Source: an uncultured Rhodospirillaceae bacterium
GTDB lineage: Bacteria > Pseudomonadota > Alphaproteobacteria > Rhodospirillales > Magnetospirillaceae
Assembly: GCA_937887565.1 (NCBI GenBank)
Contig: CALABS010000067.1
Span: 1-55,394 of the forward strand
Direction of reading: 5' to 3'
DNA length: 55,394 nucleotides
In this document: one piece after another, positions 7,549 through 16,099 of the stretch
Layout: every line of letters begins with the position of its first letter
Numbering within the stretch: the first letter of the stretch is position 1
The notes under the pieces: generated by a model
Seen by the model: only the letters and a program-made list of their open reading frames with translations
What the model was told of the DNA's origin: nothing
Databases searched by the model: none
Program-made: the position numbers and the translations under genes

Positions 7549-8811
7549 ATGACCGACATCCAGACCATGATGACCGACCTGGGCCGCCGCGCCCGCGCCG
7601 CCGGCAGGGTGCTGGCCCAGGCGCCGCGCGCGGTCAAGGACCGGGCGCTGGCCGAGGCCGCCGCCGCGCTGCGCGCCGACGCCGGGGCCATCAAGGCGGC
7701 CAACGCCAAGGACATGGCGGCCGGAGAGGCCAAGGGCCTGACCAAGGCCATGCTCGACCGCCTGATGCTGAACGAGGCGCGCGTCGAGGCCATGGCCAAG
7801 GGGCTGGAGGACATCGCCGCCCTGGCCGATCCCGTCGGCCGCGTCCTGGCCGAGTGGGAGCGCCCCAACGGCCTGCGCATCTCGCGCGTCGCCGTGCCGC
7901 TGGGGGTGATCGGCATCATCTACGAGAGCCGGCCCAACGTCACCGCCGATGCCGCCGCCCTGTGCCTGAAGTCGGGCAACGCGGCCATCCTGCGTGGGGG
8001 CTCGGAAAGCTTCCACTCGTCCACGGCGATCATGGCGTGCCTGCGCCGCGGCATCGCCGCCGCCGGCCTGCCCGAGGACGCGGTGCAGATGGTGCCCACC
8101 ACCGACCGCGCCGCTGTCGGCGCCATGCTGACCGCCACCGACTTCATCGACGTCATCGTGCCCAGGGGCGGCAAGAGCCTGGTGGCGCGCGTGCGCGAGG
8201 AAAGCCGCATCCCGCTGTTCCAGCACCTCGAGGGCATCTGCCACACCTATGTGGACAAGGCCGCCGACCTGGAGATGGCCAAGCGGGTGGTGATGAACGC
8301 CAAGATGCGCCGCACCGGCATCTGCGGCGCCACCGAGACCCTGCTGGTGGACCGCGCCTGCGCCGCCACCCATCTTCGGCCCCTGGTCAAGATGCTGATC
8401 GACGCCGGCTGCGAGGTGCGCGGCGACCACGCGGTCCAGGAGGCCGACTGCCGCGCCCTGCCGGCCCGCGACGAGGACTGGGGCACCGAGTACCTGGACG
8501 CGGTGATCTCGGCGAAGCTGGTCGACGGCGTGCGGGGGGCGGTCGAGCACGTCAACCGCTACGGTTCGCAGCACACCGAAAGCATCATCACCGACGACCC
8601 CGCCGCCGCCGAGGCGTTCCTGAACGGGTGCGATTCGGCCATCGTCATGTGGAACGCCTCGACCCAGTTCGCCGACGGCGGCGAGTTCGGCATGGGCGCC
8701 GAGATCGGCATCTCCACCGGCAAGATGCACGCGCGCGGCCCGGTGGGCGTCGAGCAACTGTGCACCTTCAAGTACGTGGTGCGCGGCAACGGCCAGGTGC
8801 GGCCGGGGTGA
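7549..8811 (+). CDS. proA: Gamma-glutamyl phosphate reductase
   Basis: A 420-residue enzyme that reduces glutamyl-5-phosphate to the semialdehyde, the second step of proline synthesis, directly after proB. It is an aldehyde-dehydrogenase-fold protein with PLGVIGIIYESRPNVTADAA, KSGNAAILRGGSE, VPRGGKSLV, the catalytic-Cys region NAKMRRTGICGATETLL and the ending EQLCTFKYVVRGNGQVR. Its stop codon overlaps the GTG start of nadD (GTGA). Confidence 0.96.
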   Translation: MTDIQTMMTDLGRRARAAGRVLAQAPRAVKDRALAEAAAALRADAGAIKAANAKDMAAGEAKGLTKAMLDRLMLNEARVEAMAKGLEDIAALADPVGRVLAEWERPNGLRISRVAVPLGVIGIIYESRPNVTADAAALCLKSGNAAILRGGSESFHSSTAIMACLRRGIAAAGLPEDAVQMVPTTDRAAVGAMLTATDFIDVIVPRGGKSLVARVREESRIPLFQHLEGICHTYVDKAADLEMAKRVVMNAKMRRTGICGATETLLVDRACAATHLRPLVKMLIDAGCEVRGDHAVQEADCRALPARDEDWGTEYLDAVISAKLVDGVRGAVEHVNRYGSQHTESIITDDPAAAEAFLNGCDSAIVMWNASTQFADGGEFGMGAEIGISTGKMHARGPVGVEQLCTFKYVVRGNGQVRPG

Positions 8812-9431
8812 CCCCGCTTCCCCCCAATCCCTGGGGCGACCATCGCCGCCGCAAGGTCGGGCTTCTGGGCGGGTCGTTCAACCCCGCCCATGGCGGCCAC
8901 CGCCACGTGGCCGAGACGGCGCTCCGGCGGCTGGGGCTGGACGAGGTGTGGCTGCTGGTCAGCCCGCAGAACCCGCTCAAGCCGGTGGCGGGCATGGCCT
9001 CGCTGGCCGGGCGGGCGGCGTCGGCGCGGCGCGCCATGGCCGGCGATCCCCGCCTTCGCGTCACCACCATCGAAAGCGACCTGGGCACCCGCTACACCGC
9101 CGACACCGTCATCGCCCTGAAGACGCGGTTCCCATTCGTCCGCTTCGTCTGGCTGATGGGGGCCGACAATCTGGCCCAGATCGCCCAATGGGACCGGTGG
9201 ATGCGGATATTCCAATCCGTGCCGGTTGCGATCCTTGCCCGTTCTCCCTATTCTCAAAAGGCATTGGCCGCCCGGGCGGCCCGACGTCTGGCCAGGTTCC
9301 GCACCGGCCGAGCGGCCGGGCTGGCGGATCGGAAGCCGGTGGCGTGGGTCTTCCTGCACGCCCGCCTCCATCCCGCCTCGGCGACCGCCATCCGCGCCGG
9401 CGGCACGGTGCCGACCGGACCCGGCGGATGA
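8808..9431 (+). CDS. nadD: Nicotinate-nucleotide adenylyltransferase
   Basis: A 207-residue nucleotidyltransferase that joins ATP and nicotinate mononucleotide in NAD synthesis. It shows GLLGGSFNPAHGGHRHVAE with the HxGH motif of the alpha/beta phosphodiesterase superfamily, LLVSPQNPLK for substrate binding, TRYTADTVIALK, VWLMGADNLAQIAQW, and a late S-ATAIRAGG in place of the usual ISSTxIR. The GTG at 8808 overlaps the proA stop and gives the expected N-terminal extension before the Rossmann strand. It is part of the conserved nadD-rsfS-rlmH trio. Confidence 0.93.
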   Translation: MTPLPPNPWGDHRRRKVGLLGGSFNPAHGGHRHVAETALRRLGLDEVWLLVSPQNPLKPVAGMASLAGRAASARRAMAGDPRLRVTTIESDLGTRYTADTVIALKTRFPFVRFVWLMGADNLAQIAQWDRWMRIFQSVPVAILARSPYSQKALAARAARRLARFRTGRAAGLADRKPVAWVFLHARLHPASATAIRAGGTVPTGPGG

Positions 9432-9874
9432 CCAGTGAAGGAGACGTGACCATAACACCCCGATCTAGGCCCGCTTCCTTGAAAGCGGAGGATCTGGTCG
9501 ATCTCGTCGTCGCCTCGCTCGACGACGACAAGGCCGAGGACATCGCCGTCATCGACCTTCGCGGCAAGTCCAGCATCGCCGATCACATGGTGATCGCGAC
9601 CGGCAAGTCGGCGCGCCAGGTGGGCGCCATGGCCGACCACCTGATGGAAAAGCTGAAGCATGCCGGCCTTCCGGTCGCCGCCGAGGGCATGCCCCAGTGC
9701 GACTGGGTGCTGATCGACGGCGCCGACATCGTCGTCCATCTGTTCCGGCCCGAGGTGCGCGCGTTCTACAATCTCGAGAAGATGTGGGGCGCGCCCAAGG
9801 CCGAGACGGTGGGCGGCATGCCGCTGGCGGCCATGAAGCCGGCCATGTCCCACGCGCCGGGCCCCCAGGCCTGA
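9428..9874 (+). CDS. rsfS: Ribosome silencing factor RsfS
   Basis: A 148-residue protein that binds L14 and blocks subunit joining under starvation. The family core is clear: LVDLVVASLDDDKAEDIAVI, DLRGKSSIADHMVIATGKS with the near-invariant D...VIATG, MPQCDWVLIDGADIVVHLF, and RAFYNLEKMWG. The ATG at 9428 overlaps the nadD stop (ATGA). A second in-frame start, GTG 9446, lies too close to a GAAGGAG box. A Pro/Ala-rich tail of about 20 residues follows the domain. Confidence 0.94.
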   Translation: MTSEGDVTITPRSRPASLKAEDLVDLVVASLDDDKAEDIAVIDLRGKSSIADHMVIATGKSARQVGAMADHLMEKLKHAGLPVAAEGMPQCDWVLIDGADIVVHLFRPEVRAFYNLEKMWGAPKAETVGGMPLAAMKPAMSHAPGPQA

Positions 9875-9932
9875 CGCCGCGCGACCAAGGAGACAAAGGC
9901 CGCCGCGCCCTGAAGCGGCGGCCCGTTCCGCC

Positions 9933-10391
9933 ATGCGACTGTGGCTCGCCGCCGTCGGCCGCGCCAAGGCCGGCCCCGAACTCGACCTCTACGCCCAGTA
10001 CGTCCGCCGCCTGAGCCCACCGCCGGTGCTGAAGGAGGTGGAGGAGAAGCGGCCGCTGCCGGTGCCCGAGCGCATGGCCCGCGAGGCGGAGCTGTTGCTG
10101 GCCGCCACCCCCGCCGGCGCCGTGGTGGTGGCGCTGGACGAGCGCGGCACGTCCATGGGCTCCGAGGCCTTCGCCGCCCGCCTGGGGCAGTGGCGGGACC
10201 AGGGGGTCGGCGACCTCGCCTTCCTCATCGGCGGCGCCGACGGCCATCACCAGTCGGTGCGCGACCGCGCCCAGCTCCTGCTGTCCTTCGGGGCCATGAC
10301 CTGGCCGCACATGCTGGTCCGCGCCATGCTGGCCGAACAGCTGTGGCGCGCCCATGCCATCCTATCCGGGCATCCCTATCATCGAGCGTAG
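9933..10391 (+). CDS. rlmH: 23S rRNA (pseudouridine1915-N3)-methyltransferase
   Basis: A 152-residue SPOUT methyltransferase that modifies m3-pseudouridine 1915 in helix 69 of 23S rRNA. Features include the start MRLWLAAVGRAKAGPELDLY, the central VALDERGTSMGSEAFA, the knot-forming FLIGGADGHHQSVRDRA, and the ending MLVRAMLAEQLWRAHAILSGHPYHRA, which is diagnostic of RlmH. It follows rsfS, as in most proteobacteria. Confidence 0.96.
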   Translation: MRLWLAAVGRAKAGPELDLYAQYVRRLSPPPVLKEVEEKRPLPVPERMAREAELLLAATPAGAVVVALDERGTSMGSEAFAARLGQWRDQGVGDLAFLIGGADGHHQSVRDRAQLLLSFGAMTWPHMLVRAMLAEQLWRAHAILSGHPYHRA

Positions 10392-10439
10392 GCCTTGGTA
10401 TTAGGGAAGGCTTGAATCCCCGAGGGCGACGGGCGAGGA

Positions 10440-10979
10440 TTGCAAGGTCGGGACAGTGGGGAGCGTACCGGATTGCAGGATGACATTCCGGCCGGGGAGC
10501 GGGCCGCGTTCGAGGAATTCCAGGCCAAGGTGGAGGGGACCAACATATCCGGTCAGACCCTGCTGGCGACGGATTACCTAAACCATTTCAACGAGATCGT
10601 GATGCTGCTCGATATGATTCCGGACATGCCGGACATGATCGAGGAGTGCAAGCTGTGGGAGCCCAAGACCTACAAGGACCATTTCGCCGGCTCCACCTTC
10701 TCGGACAGGCAGTTGGCCATCGAGGCCTATGACCGGGTGCCGGGCAAGTTCCGCCGCCCGTTCGAGGAAACCATCCGCCAGTTGAATCTGCTGCTGATGG
10801 AGGGCATATCCGAACTGGACCAACAGATCGCCGAGGGGGGCGCCCCCGATATGCTCCAGGACCATTGCCGCGCCCTGTCACGGGCGGCGCAGGCGCTGAT
10901 GGATTGCGCCTCGGCCATCATCCACGGCTCGGATCGCGCCATGGCGCAGGCCGAGATCGACGGGCTGCTGGGGAAATAG
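10440..10979 (+). CDS. Unknown soluble helical protein
   Basis: A 179-residue, acidic, cytosol-type protein with no signal peptide or membrane segment, mostly predicted helical. Recognisable stretches are FEEFQAKVEGTNISGQTLLA, LDMIPDMPDMIEECKLWEPK, TYKDHFAGSTFSDRQLAIEA and RQLNLLLMEGISELDQQIAE. I cannot assign a family. The TTG start at 10440 is uncertain, and a TTG at 10473 would remove 11 poorly conserved-looking residues. It is followed after 3 nt by another small unknown gene, and the two probably form a transcription unit behind rlmH. Confidence 0.7.
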   Translation: MQGRDSGERTGLQDDIPAGERAAFEEFQAKVEGTNISGQTLLATDYLNHFNEIVMLLDMIPDMPDMIEECKLWEPKTYKDHFAGSTFSDRQLAIEAYDRVPGKFRRPFEETIRQLNLLLMEGISELDQQIAEGGAPDMLQDHCRALSRAAQALMDCASAIIHGSDRAMAQAEIDGLLGK

Positions 10980-10982
10980 GCC

Positions 10983-11249
10983 ATGCGCGGCGAGGCGTTG
11001 CTGTTCCTGCCCCGCGCCGACGGCTACCGCATCACCGACGAATACCGCCAGCGCACCTACGGCACCATCGCCGTCGAGGAAGTCGAGCCCTGCCGGCCGG
11101 CCCGGCCGGGACGGGTGCACTGTCCGCGACGCTTCGTGTTGGACATCGACCTCGGCGGCGGCATGGCGCTGCGCGAGGCCTTCGTCGACCTGACCCACGC
11201 CCAGGACCGGGCCGAGGCCTATCTGCGCGCCCACGGCGCGCTGGGCTGA
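10983..11249 (+). CDS. Unknown 88-residue protein
   Basis: A small, slightly basic protein (MRGEALLFLPRADGYRITDE...) with a CRPARPGRVHCPRRF segment holding two cysteines and a late FVDLTHAQDRAEAYLRAHG helix. No family is recognised. It follows the preceding unknown gene by only 3 nt, so translational coupling is likely. Transcription would end at the shared bidirectional hairpin at 11264-11300, facing rpsA. Confidence 0.65.
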   Translation: MRGEALLFLPRADGYRITDEYRQRTYGTIAVEEVEPCRPARPGRVHCPRRFVLDIDLGGGMALREAFVDLTHAQDRAEAYLRAHGALG

Positions 11250-11263
11250 GGCCGCCTTCCACG

Positions 11264-11300
11264 AAAAAGGCCCGCCCCCTGGCGGGGACGGGCCTTCTTC
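11264..11300. terminator. Bidirectional terminator between an unknown gene and rpsA
   Basis: A stem aaggcccg / cgggcctt, with a further CCCC/GGGG inner pairing, is preceded on the plus strand by AAAAA, giving a T tract for minus-strand rpsA transcripts. A shorter T-rich tail (TTCTTC) follows on the plus side. Confidence 0.7.
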
Positions 11301-11318
11301 GGACGGTACGCGAGAAGC

Positions 11319-13013
11319 TTACTTCTCTTCCTGAGCCTTGCGCATGGCGGCGCCCAGGATGTCGCCGAGGCTGGCGCCCGAGTCGGACGAGCCGTACTCG
11401 GCCATGGCCTGCTTCTCCTCGTCGATCTCGCGGGCCTTCACCGACAGGGTGATTTTGCGCGAGGCCTTCTCGACGGCGGTCACCTTGGCGTCGATCTTCT
11501 CGCCGACCGCGAAGCGCTCGGGGCGCTGCTCGGAGCGCTCACGCGACAGCTCGGACTTGCGGATGAAGCCGCTCATGCCCTCGACGGCCACTTCCAGGCC
11601 GTTCTCGGTGACCTGGGTGACGGTGCAGGTGACGACGTCGCCCTTCTTGAGGGAGGCCATGGCCTCCTGGAAGGGATCGGAGGACAGCTGCTTGATGCCC
11701 AGGCTGATGCGCTCCTTGTCGATGTCGACGTCGAGCACCTTGGCCTTGACCACGTCGCCCTTCTTGAAGTCGGCGATGGCCTGCTCGCCGGCCTTGTCCC
11801 AGCTGATGTCGGACAGGTGCACCATGCCGTCGATGTCGCCCGGCAGGCCGATGAACAGACCGAACTCGGTGATGTTCTTGACCTCGCCCTCGACCTCGGC
11901 GCCCTGGGGGAACTTCTCGGTGAAGCTCTCCCACGGATTGGCCAGGCACTGCTTGAGGCCCAGGGAGATGCGGCGCTTCTGGGGATCCACGTCCAGCACC
12001 ATCACCTCGACCTCCTGGGAGGTGGAGACGATCTTGCCGGGGTGGACGTTCTTCTTGGTCCAGCTCATCTCGGAAACGTGGACCAGGCCTTCGACGCCCG
12101 GCTCCAGCTCCACGAAGGCGCCGTAGTCGGTGATGTTGGTCACGCGGCCGACGAACTTGGCGCCCACCGGGTACTTGGCTTCCACGCCCTCCCACGGATC
12201 GGCGTCGAGCTGCTTGATGCCAAGGCTGATGCGCTGGGTCTCGGGGTTGAAGCGGATGACCTGGACCTTGACGGTCTGGCCGATATGCAGCGCCTCGGAC
12301 GGGTGGTTGATGCGCTTCCAGGCGATGTCGGTGACGTGCAGCAAGCCGTCGACGCCGCCCAGGTCGACGAACGCACCGTAATCGGTGATGTTCTTGACCA
12401 CGCCTTCCAGGATCTGGCCTTCCTTCAGGTTCTCGATCAGCTCGGAACGCTGCTCGGCGCGGGTCTCCTCGAGGACGGCGCGGCGCGACACCACGATGTT
12501 GCCGCGCGAACGGTCCATCTTGAGGATCTGGAACGGCTGCGGGCTACCCAGCAGCGGGGTGATGTCGCGCACGGGGCGGATGTCGACCTGGCTGCCCGGC
12601 AGGAACGCCACGGCGCCCGACAGGTCGACAGTGAAGCCGCCCTTGACGCGGCCGAAGATGACGCCGGTGACGCGCTGGTTGTCCTGGAAGGACTTTTCCA
12701 ACTGGGTCCAGGCCTCCTCGCGCTTCGCCTTCTCGCGGCTCAGCACCACCTCGCCGTTGCGGTCCTCATAGCGCTCGACGAACACCTCGACGGTATCGCC
12801 GGCCTTGATCTCCGGCGCGCGGCCGGCGGTGGTGAATTCCTTCATGGGCACGCGGCCCTCGGACTTCAAGCCGACGTCGACGACGGCGAAGTCGTTTTCG
12901 ATGCGCACGATGGCGCCCTTGATCACGGTACCCTCGAAGGCGTTGCCGACGCCCAGGGTCTCATCGAGCAGAGCCGCGAAATCCTCGGTCTGCATGGTGG
13001 CGGTGTTAGCCAT
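11319..13013 (-). CDS. rpsA: 30S ribosomal protein S1
   Basis: A 564-residue protein with six S1 RNA-binding domains, which unfolds and docks mRNA on the 30S subunit. The repeats are visible as G.V.NITDYGAFVDLGGVDGLLH-type units: domain 3 VVKNITDYGAFVDLGG, domain 4 VTNITDYGAFVELEPGVEGL, domain 5 VKNITEFGLFIGLPGDIDGM, plus diverged first, second and last domains. The last 25 residues are Ser/Gly-rich with an ending AMRKAQEEK. The upstream gene on the same strand is cmk, the classic cmk-rpsA order. Confidence 0.97.
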   Translation of the reverse strand: MANTATMQTEDFAALLDETLGVGNAFEGTVIKGAIVRIENDFAVVDVGLKSEGRVPMKEFTTAGRAPEIKAGDTVEVFVERYEDRNGEVVLSREKAKREEAWTQLEKSFQDNQRVTGVIFGRVKGGFTVDLSGAVAFLPGSQVDIRPVRDITPLLGSPQPFQILKMDRSRGNIVVSRRAVLEETRAEQRSELIENLKEGQILEGVVKNITDYGAFVDLGGVDGLLHVTDIAWKRINHPSEALHIGQTVKVQVIRFNPETQRISLGIKQLDADPWEGVEAKYPVGAKFVGRVTNITDYGAFVELEPGVEGLVHVSEMSWTKKNVHPGKIVSTSQEVEVMVLDVDPQKRRISLGLKQCLANPWESFTEKFPQGAEVEGEVKNITEFGLFIGLPGDIDGMVHLSDISWDKAGEQAIADFKKGDVVKAKVLDVDIDKERISLGIKQLSSDPFQEAMASLKKGDVVTCTVTQVTENGLEVAVEGMSGFIRKSELSRERSEQRPERFAVGEKIDAKVTAVEKASRKITLSVKAREIDEEKQAMAEYGSSDSGASLGDILGAAMRKAQEEK

Positions 13014-13163
13014 TGAACTTACATTCCTTTCGCATGATGATTTTTCCGGCCAGCCGGTTGGGTCCGGCGGTCTTTGTTCGGACGACGAAAAACGCGAACC
13101 GCCCCCGGCCGGAAATCGGCAGGAGCGGTCACGGTTCGGGCGTCACGCGGACGCCGGTGTTTA

Positions 13164-13799
13164 TTACGCCTTGGAGCCGACGAATTCAAGGGCCGCGGCG
13201 AAGGCCTGGTCGGCGTCCAGGTCCGAGGTGTCGAGCACGTGGGCGTCGGCGGCCGGGACCAGCGGGGCGACAGCGCGGCTGCTGTCGCGCTCGTCGCGGT
13301 CCTTCATGTCGGCCAGCACCACCTCCCACGGGGTGTGCAGGCCGCGCTCCTCCAGCTCCTTGAACCGGCGCCGGGCGCGGGTCTCCACCGAGGCGGTGAC
13401 GAACAGCTTGATGGGCGCCTCGGGGCAGACGACGGTGCCGATGTCGCGGCCGTCCAGCACCGCCCCCTTGCCGCCGGGCGGACGGGCGGCGAACTGACGC
13501 TGGAAGTCCAGGAGCGCCGCTCGCACGCCGGGAATGGCCGCCACCTTGCTGGCCGCCTGCGCCGCCTGGTCCGAGCGCAGGTCGCCGGCCGCCAGGTCGT
13601 CGGGCGCGAGCGCGCGGGCGACCGCCTCGGCCCCGGCGGCGTCGGTGGGGTCGCCGCCATGGCGCGCCACCTTCATCCCCACGGCGCGGTAGATCAGCCC
13701 GGTGTCCAGGTAGTCGAGGCCCAGTTCGGCGGCCAGCCGCCGCGCCAGGGTGCCCTTGCCGGCAGCGGCCGGCCCGTCGATGGCGATGATCATGGTCAT
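13164..13799 (-). CDS. cmk: Cytidylate kinase
   Basis: A 211-residue nucleoside monophosphate kinase that phosphorylates CMP and dCMP. It shows a P-loop IDGPAAAGKGTLARRLA near the start, LDYLDTGLIYRAVG for the CMP site, LDGRDIGTVVCPEAPIKLFV, and the lid segment RDERDSSRAVAPLVPAADAHVLDTS. It is encoded between aroA and rpsA, all on the minus strand, an order common in proteobacteria. The 150 nt between cmk and rpsA holds no further gene. Confidence 0.96.
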   Translation of the reverse strand: MTMIIAIDGPAAAGKGTLARRLAAELGLDYLDTGLIYRAVGMKVARHGGDPTDAAGAEAVARALAPDDLAAGDLRSDQAAQAASKVAAIPGVRAALLDFQRQFAARPPGGKGAVLDGRDIGTVVCPEAPIKLFVTASVETRARRRFKELEERGLHTPWEVVLADMKDRDERDSSRAVAPLVPAADAHVLDTSDLDADQAFAAALEFVGSKA

Positions 13800-13800
13800 A

Positions 13801-13927
13801 TTCCAGCCCTCATGCGCCGGGCGCGCGCCTCCGCGCGCTTGGCTTACGCTCCGCTCACGCTGCGCGGGCCCTCAACGGGCCAGTCCCTCGCTGCGCTCGC
13901 TCCAATGTCGCGTTCCTCATGCGCCGG
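13801..13927 (-). repeat. Dispersed intergenic repeat, copy 2
   Basis: Read on the minus strand this matches the repeat at 5150-5258. The end module GCGCGCCCGGCGCATGAGG occurs twice here, once at each edge, so the unit appears bounded by two copies of that module. The outer module overlaps the last codons of aroA, whose final residues (IRAPGA) are encoded by the repeat. It fills the gap between aroA and cmk. Confidence 0.7.
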
Positions 13928-15257
13928 GCGCGCGGATCGCCGCCCCCAGCCCGTTCATCAGCTCGGCGAAGCCGGGAAAGCTGGTGTCGATGCTCTCGGC
14001 GTCGTCCACCGCCACCGGTTCCTCGGACGCCATGCCCAGGACCAGGAAGCTCATGGCGATGCGGTGGTCCAGGTCGACGGCGATGGTGGCGCCGCCCTTG
14101 GGCGGCACGCCGACGCCGTGGACGGTCAGGGTGTCCTCGGTCTCCTCGACCTTGACGCCGCAGGCGGCCAGCCCGCGCGCCATGGCGCCCAGGCGGTCGC
14201 TTTCCTTGACCCGCAGCTCGGCCAGGCCGGTCATGCGGGTGGCGCCGGCGGCGCAGGCGGCCGCCACCGCCAGGATGGGGTATTCGTCGATCATCGACGG
14301 CGCCCGCGTCGCCGGCACCTCGACTCCCCTGAGCGCCGAGGCCTCGACGATCAGGTCGGCCACCTCCTCGCCGCCCTCGTGGCGGACATTGTCGAAGGTG
14401 ATGGCGGCGCCCATCTCGCGCAGGGTCAGGTAGAGGCCGGTGCGCAACGGGTTCATGCCGACGCCCTGCAGCACGATCCGCGAGCCCGGCACCAGCAGCG
14501 CCGCCACCGCCGGGAAGGCGGCCGAACTGGGGTCGGCGGGCACCACCACGTCGCGGCCGGCGAGTTCGGGGAAGCCGGTCACGGTGACGGCACGGCCGCC
14601 GTCCTCCAAATCCTCGACCCGGACGGCGGCCCCGAAGGCGCGCAGCATCAGCTCGGTGTGGTCGCGGGTGGGCTCGCGCTCGATGACGGTGGTCTCGCCG
14701 GGGGTGTTGAGTCCGGCCAGCAGCACCGCCGACTTCACCTGCGCCGAGGCGACCGGCAGCTCGTAGGTGAGGGGCAGCGGCCGGTCGGTGCCGATCACTG
14801 CCGCCGGCAGGCGGCCGCCGTCGCGGGTGACGAAGCGGGCGCCCATGCGCGACAGCGGGTCGGCGACCCGCTTCATGGGCCGCGAGCGCAAGCTGGCGTC
14901 GCCGGTGAAGAAGGTGGTGAAGGGATGGGTGGCGACCAGGCCCATCAGCAGCCGCGCGCCGGTGCCGGAATTGCCCATGTCCAGCACCTCGGCCGGCTCG
15001 CGCAGGCCGCCGACGCCACGCCCGCGAAGGCGCCAGCGGCCGTCGCCCAGCCGCTCCACCTCGGCGCCCAGCGCCCGCATGGCGGCGGCGGTGCGCAGCA
15101 CGTCGTCGCCCTCCAGCAGCCCCTCGACGACGCTCTCGCCCACCGCCAGCGCGCCGAACATCAGCGCCCGATGGGATATGGACTTGTCGCCGGGAACCCG
15201 CGCCGCGCCGGTCAGCGCGGCCGCCCGGCCGGAATTCAGCGGTTTCGCCATGGTCAA
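13917..15257 (-). CDS. aroA: 3-phosphoshikimate 1-carboxyvinyltransferase (EPSP synthase)
   Basis: A 446-residue enzyme of the shikimate pathway that transfers the enolpyruvyl group of PEP to shikimate-3-phosphate. Motifs: GDKSISHRALMFGALA with the PEP-binding Lys, LDMGNSGTGARLLMGL, GDASLRSRPMKR, QVKSAVLLAGL, DYPILAVAAACAAG-type region (here DEYPILAVAAACA) and LRVKESDRL. The start is probably the first Met (MTMAKPL) or the second at MAKPL, which gives nearly the same protein. The C-terminal six residues lie in the dispersed repeat, suggesting that the repeat invaded or replaced the original stop region. Confidence 0.96.
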   Translation of the reverse strand: MTMAKPLNSGRAAALTGAARVPGDKSISHRALMFGALAVGESVVEGLLEGDDVLRTAAAMRALGAEVERLGDGRWRLRGRGVGGLREPAEVLDMGNSGTGARLLMGLVATHPFTTFFTGDASLRSRPMKRVADPLSRMGARFVTRDGGRLPAAVIGTDRPLPLTYELPVASAQVKSAVLLAGLNTPGETTVIEREPTRDHTELMLRAFGAAVRVEDLEDGGRAVTVTGFPELAGRDVVVPADPSSAAFPAVAALLVPGSRIVLQGVGMNPLRTGLYLTLREMGAAITFDNVRHEGGEEVADLIVEASALRGVEVPATRAPSMIDEYPILAVAAACAAGATRMTGLAELRVKESDRLGAMARGLAACGVKVEETEDTLTVHGVGVPPKGGATIAVDLDHRIAMSFLVLGMASEEPVAVDDAESIDTSFPGFAELMNGLGAAIRAPGA

Positions 15258-15481
15258 TCCCCGATGAGGGCGGAACTTCTAGCACACCCCGCCCGTCGCT
15301 CATAGGCCGAACGGCGGGCGGTTTCCGGCCGGCCCCGCGCGGCGGCGCATTTCGGTTTCGACCCGGCGCGCGGCGGGCGGGCCTTTTTCGTTTTGACACA
15401 CGGGGGCGAACATGGCAAATGGCCCCAGACCGGGCCGCGCGATGACCGAGGCCCGTCGTTCGAGAGCAAGGAGGTTTCGAC

Positions 15482-15844
15482 GTGGCAAAGCCGGAATGGG
15501 GTATGAAGCGCACCTGCACCAGCTGCGGATGCCGCTTCTACGACATGACCCGCACTCCCATCACCTGCCCCAAGTGCGGCGCCAACGTGGAGCCCGAGGT
15601 GCCGTTCAAGGTCCGCCGCGGCGGCGCCGTCAAGGCCGCCCCGGTCAAGGTCGTGCCGGTGGCCGACGACGCCGGCGACCTGGCGGCGGTCGAGGACGAC
15701 GAGGAGACCATCGACGCCGACGAGGAGGGAAGCGACGAGGACGACAGCGGCCTCATCGAGGACGCCTCGGATCTCGGCGGCGACGACGACGACATGGCCG
15801 AGGTCATGGAGCATCTGGACGAGGAGATCGAGGACGAGGTCTGA
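15482..15844 (+). CDS. TIGR02300-family zinc-ribbon protein
   Basis: A 120-residue protein with an N-terminal zinc ribbon (CTSCGCRFYDMTRTPITCPKCG) and a long, very acidic tail (repeated DDEE, EGSDEDD, GDDDDM, DEEIEDEV). The conserved N-terminus MAKPEWGMKRTC is typical of this alphaproteobacterial family of unknown role. The tail could mimic nucleic acid or bind basic partners, which is inference. The GTG at 15482 is preceded by AAGGAGG. The TIGR02300 gene often lies beside aroA-cmk, as here divergently from aroA. A small hairpin with T tract at 15872-15892 ends it. Confidence 0.88.
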   Translation: MAKPEWGMKRTCTSCGCRFYDMTRTPITCPKCGANVEPEVPFKVRRGGAVKAAPVKVVPVADDAGDLAAVEDDEETIDADEEGSDEDDSGLIEDASDLGGDDDDMAEVMEHLDEEIEDEV

Positions 15845-15871
15845 CCCCCTTGTCCGCCCCGGGAAAGCCGG

Positions 15872-15892
15872 TTTCGCGATAGCGAAATTTTT
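15872..15892 (+). terminator. Short intrinsic terminator after the zinc-ribbon gene
   Basis: TTTCGC and GCGAAA pair around GATA and are followed by TTTTT. It lies 28 nt after the stop codon and just upstream of the tRNA-Ala promoter. Confidence 0.6.
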
Positions 15893-15895
15893 GGC

Positions 15896-15924
15896 TTGAC
15901 CCCCGGCCGCGAACTCCATATTTT
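15896..15924 (+). promoter_or_regulatory. Promoter of tRNA-Ala
   Basis: TTGACC (15896-15901), a 17-nt spacer and TATTTT (15919-15924) lie 47 nt before the tRNA 5' end. Confidence 0.6.
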
Positions 15925-15971
15925 CCGCGTCCACCGGCGGCGGCGCCCAACACCGCGTGCCAATGAGTTTC

Positions 15972-16047
<76 letters not shown>

Positions 16048-16055
16048 AGACGAAG

Positions 16056-16083
16056 AACCCCGGCGGGAATGCCGGGGTTTTTT
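16056..16083 (+). terminator. Intrinsic terminator of tRNA-Ala
   Basis: AACCCCGGC and GCCGGGGTT pair around GGGAAT and run into a T tract, nine nt after the tRNA CCA. Confidence 0.85.
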
Positions 16084-16099
16084 GTTGGGCGCGCTGTCG

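Noticed and set aside
11392..13013. Plus-strand frames antisense to rpsA (e.g. a 399-codon frame)
   Set aside because: They mirror the repetitive S1 domains of rpsA, have no independent motifs, and are shadows.
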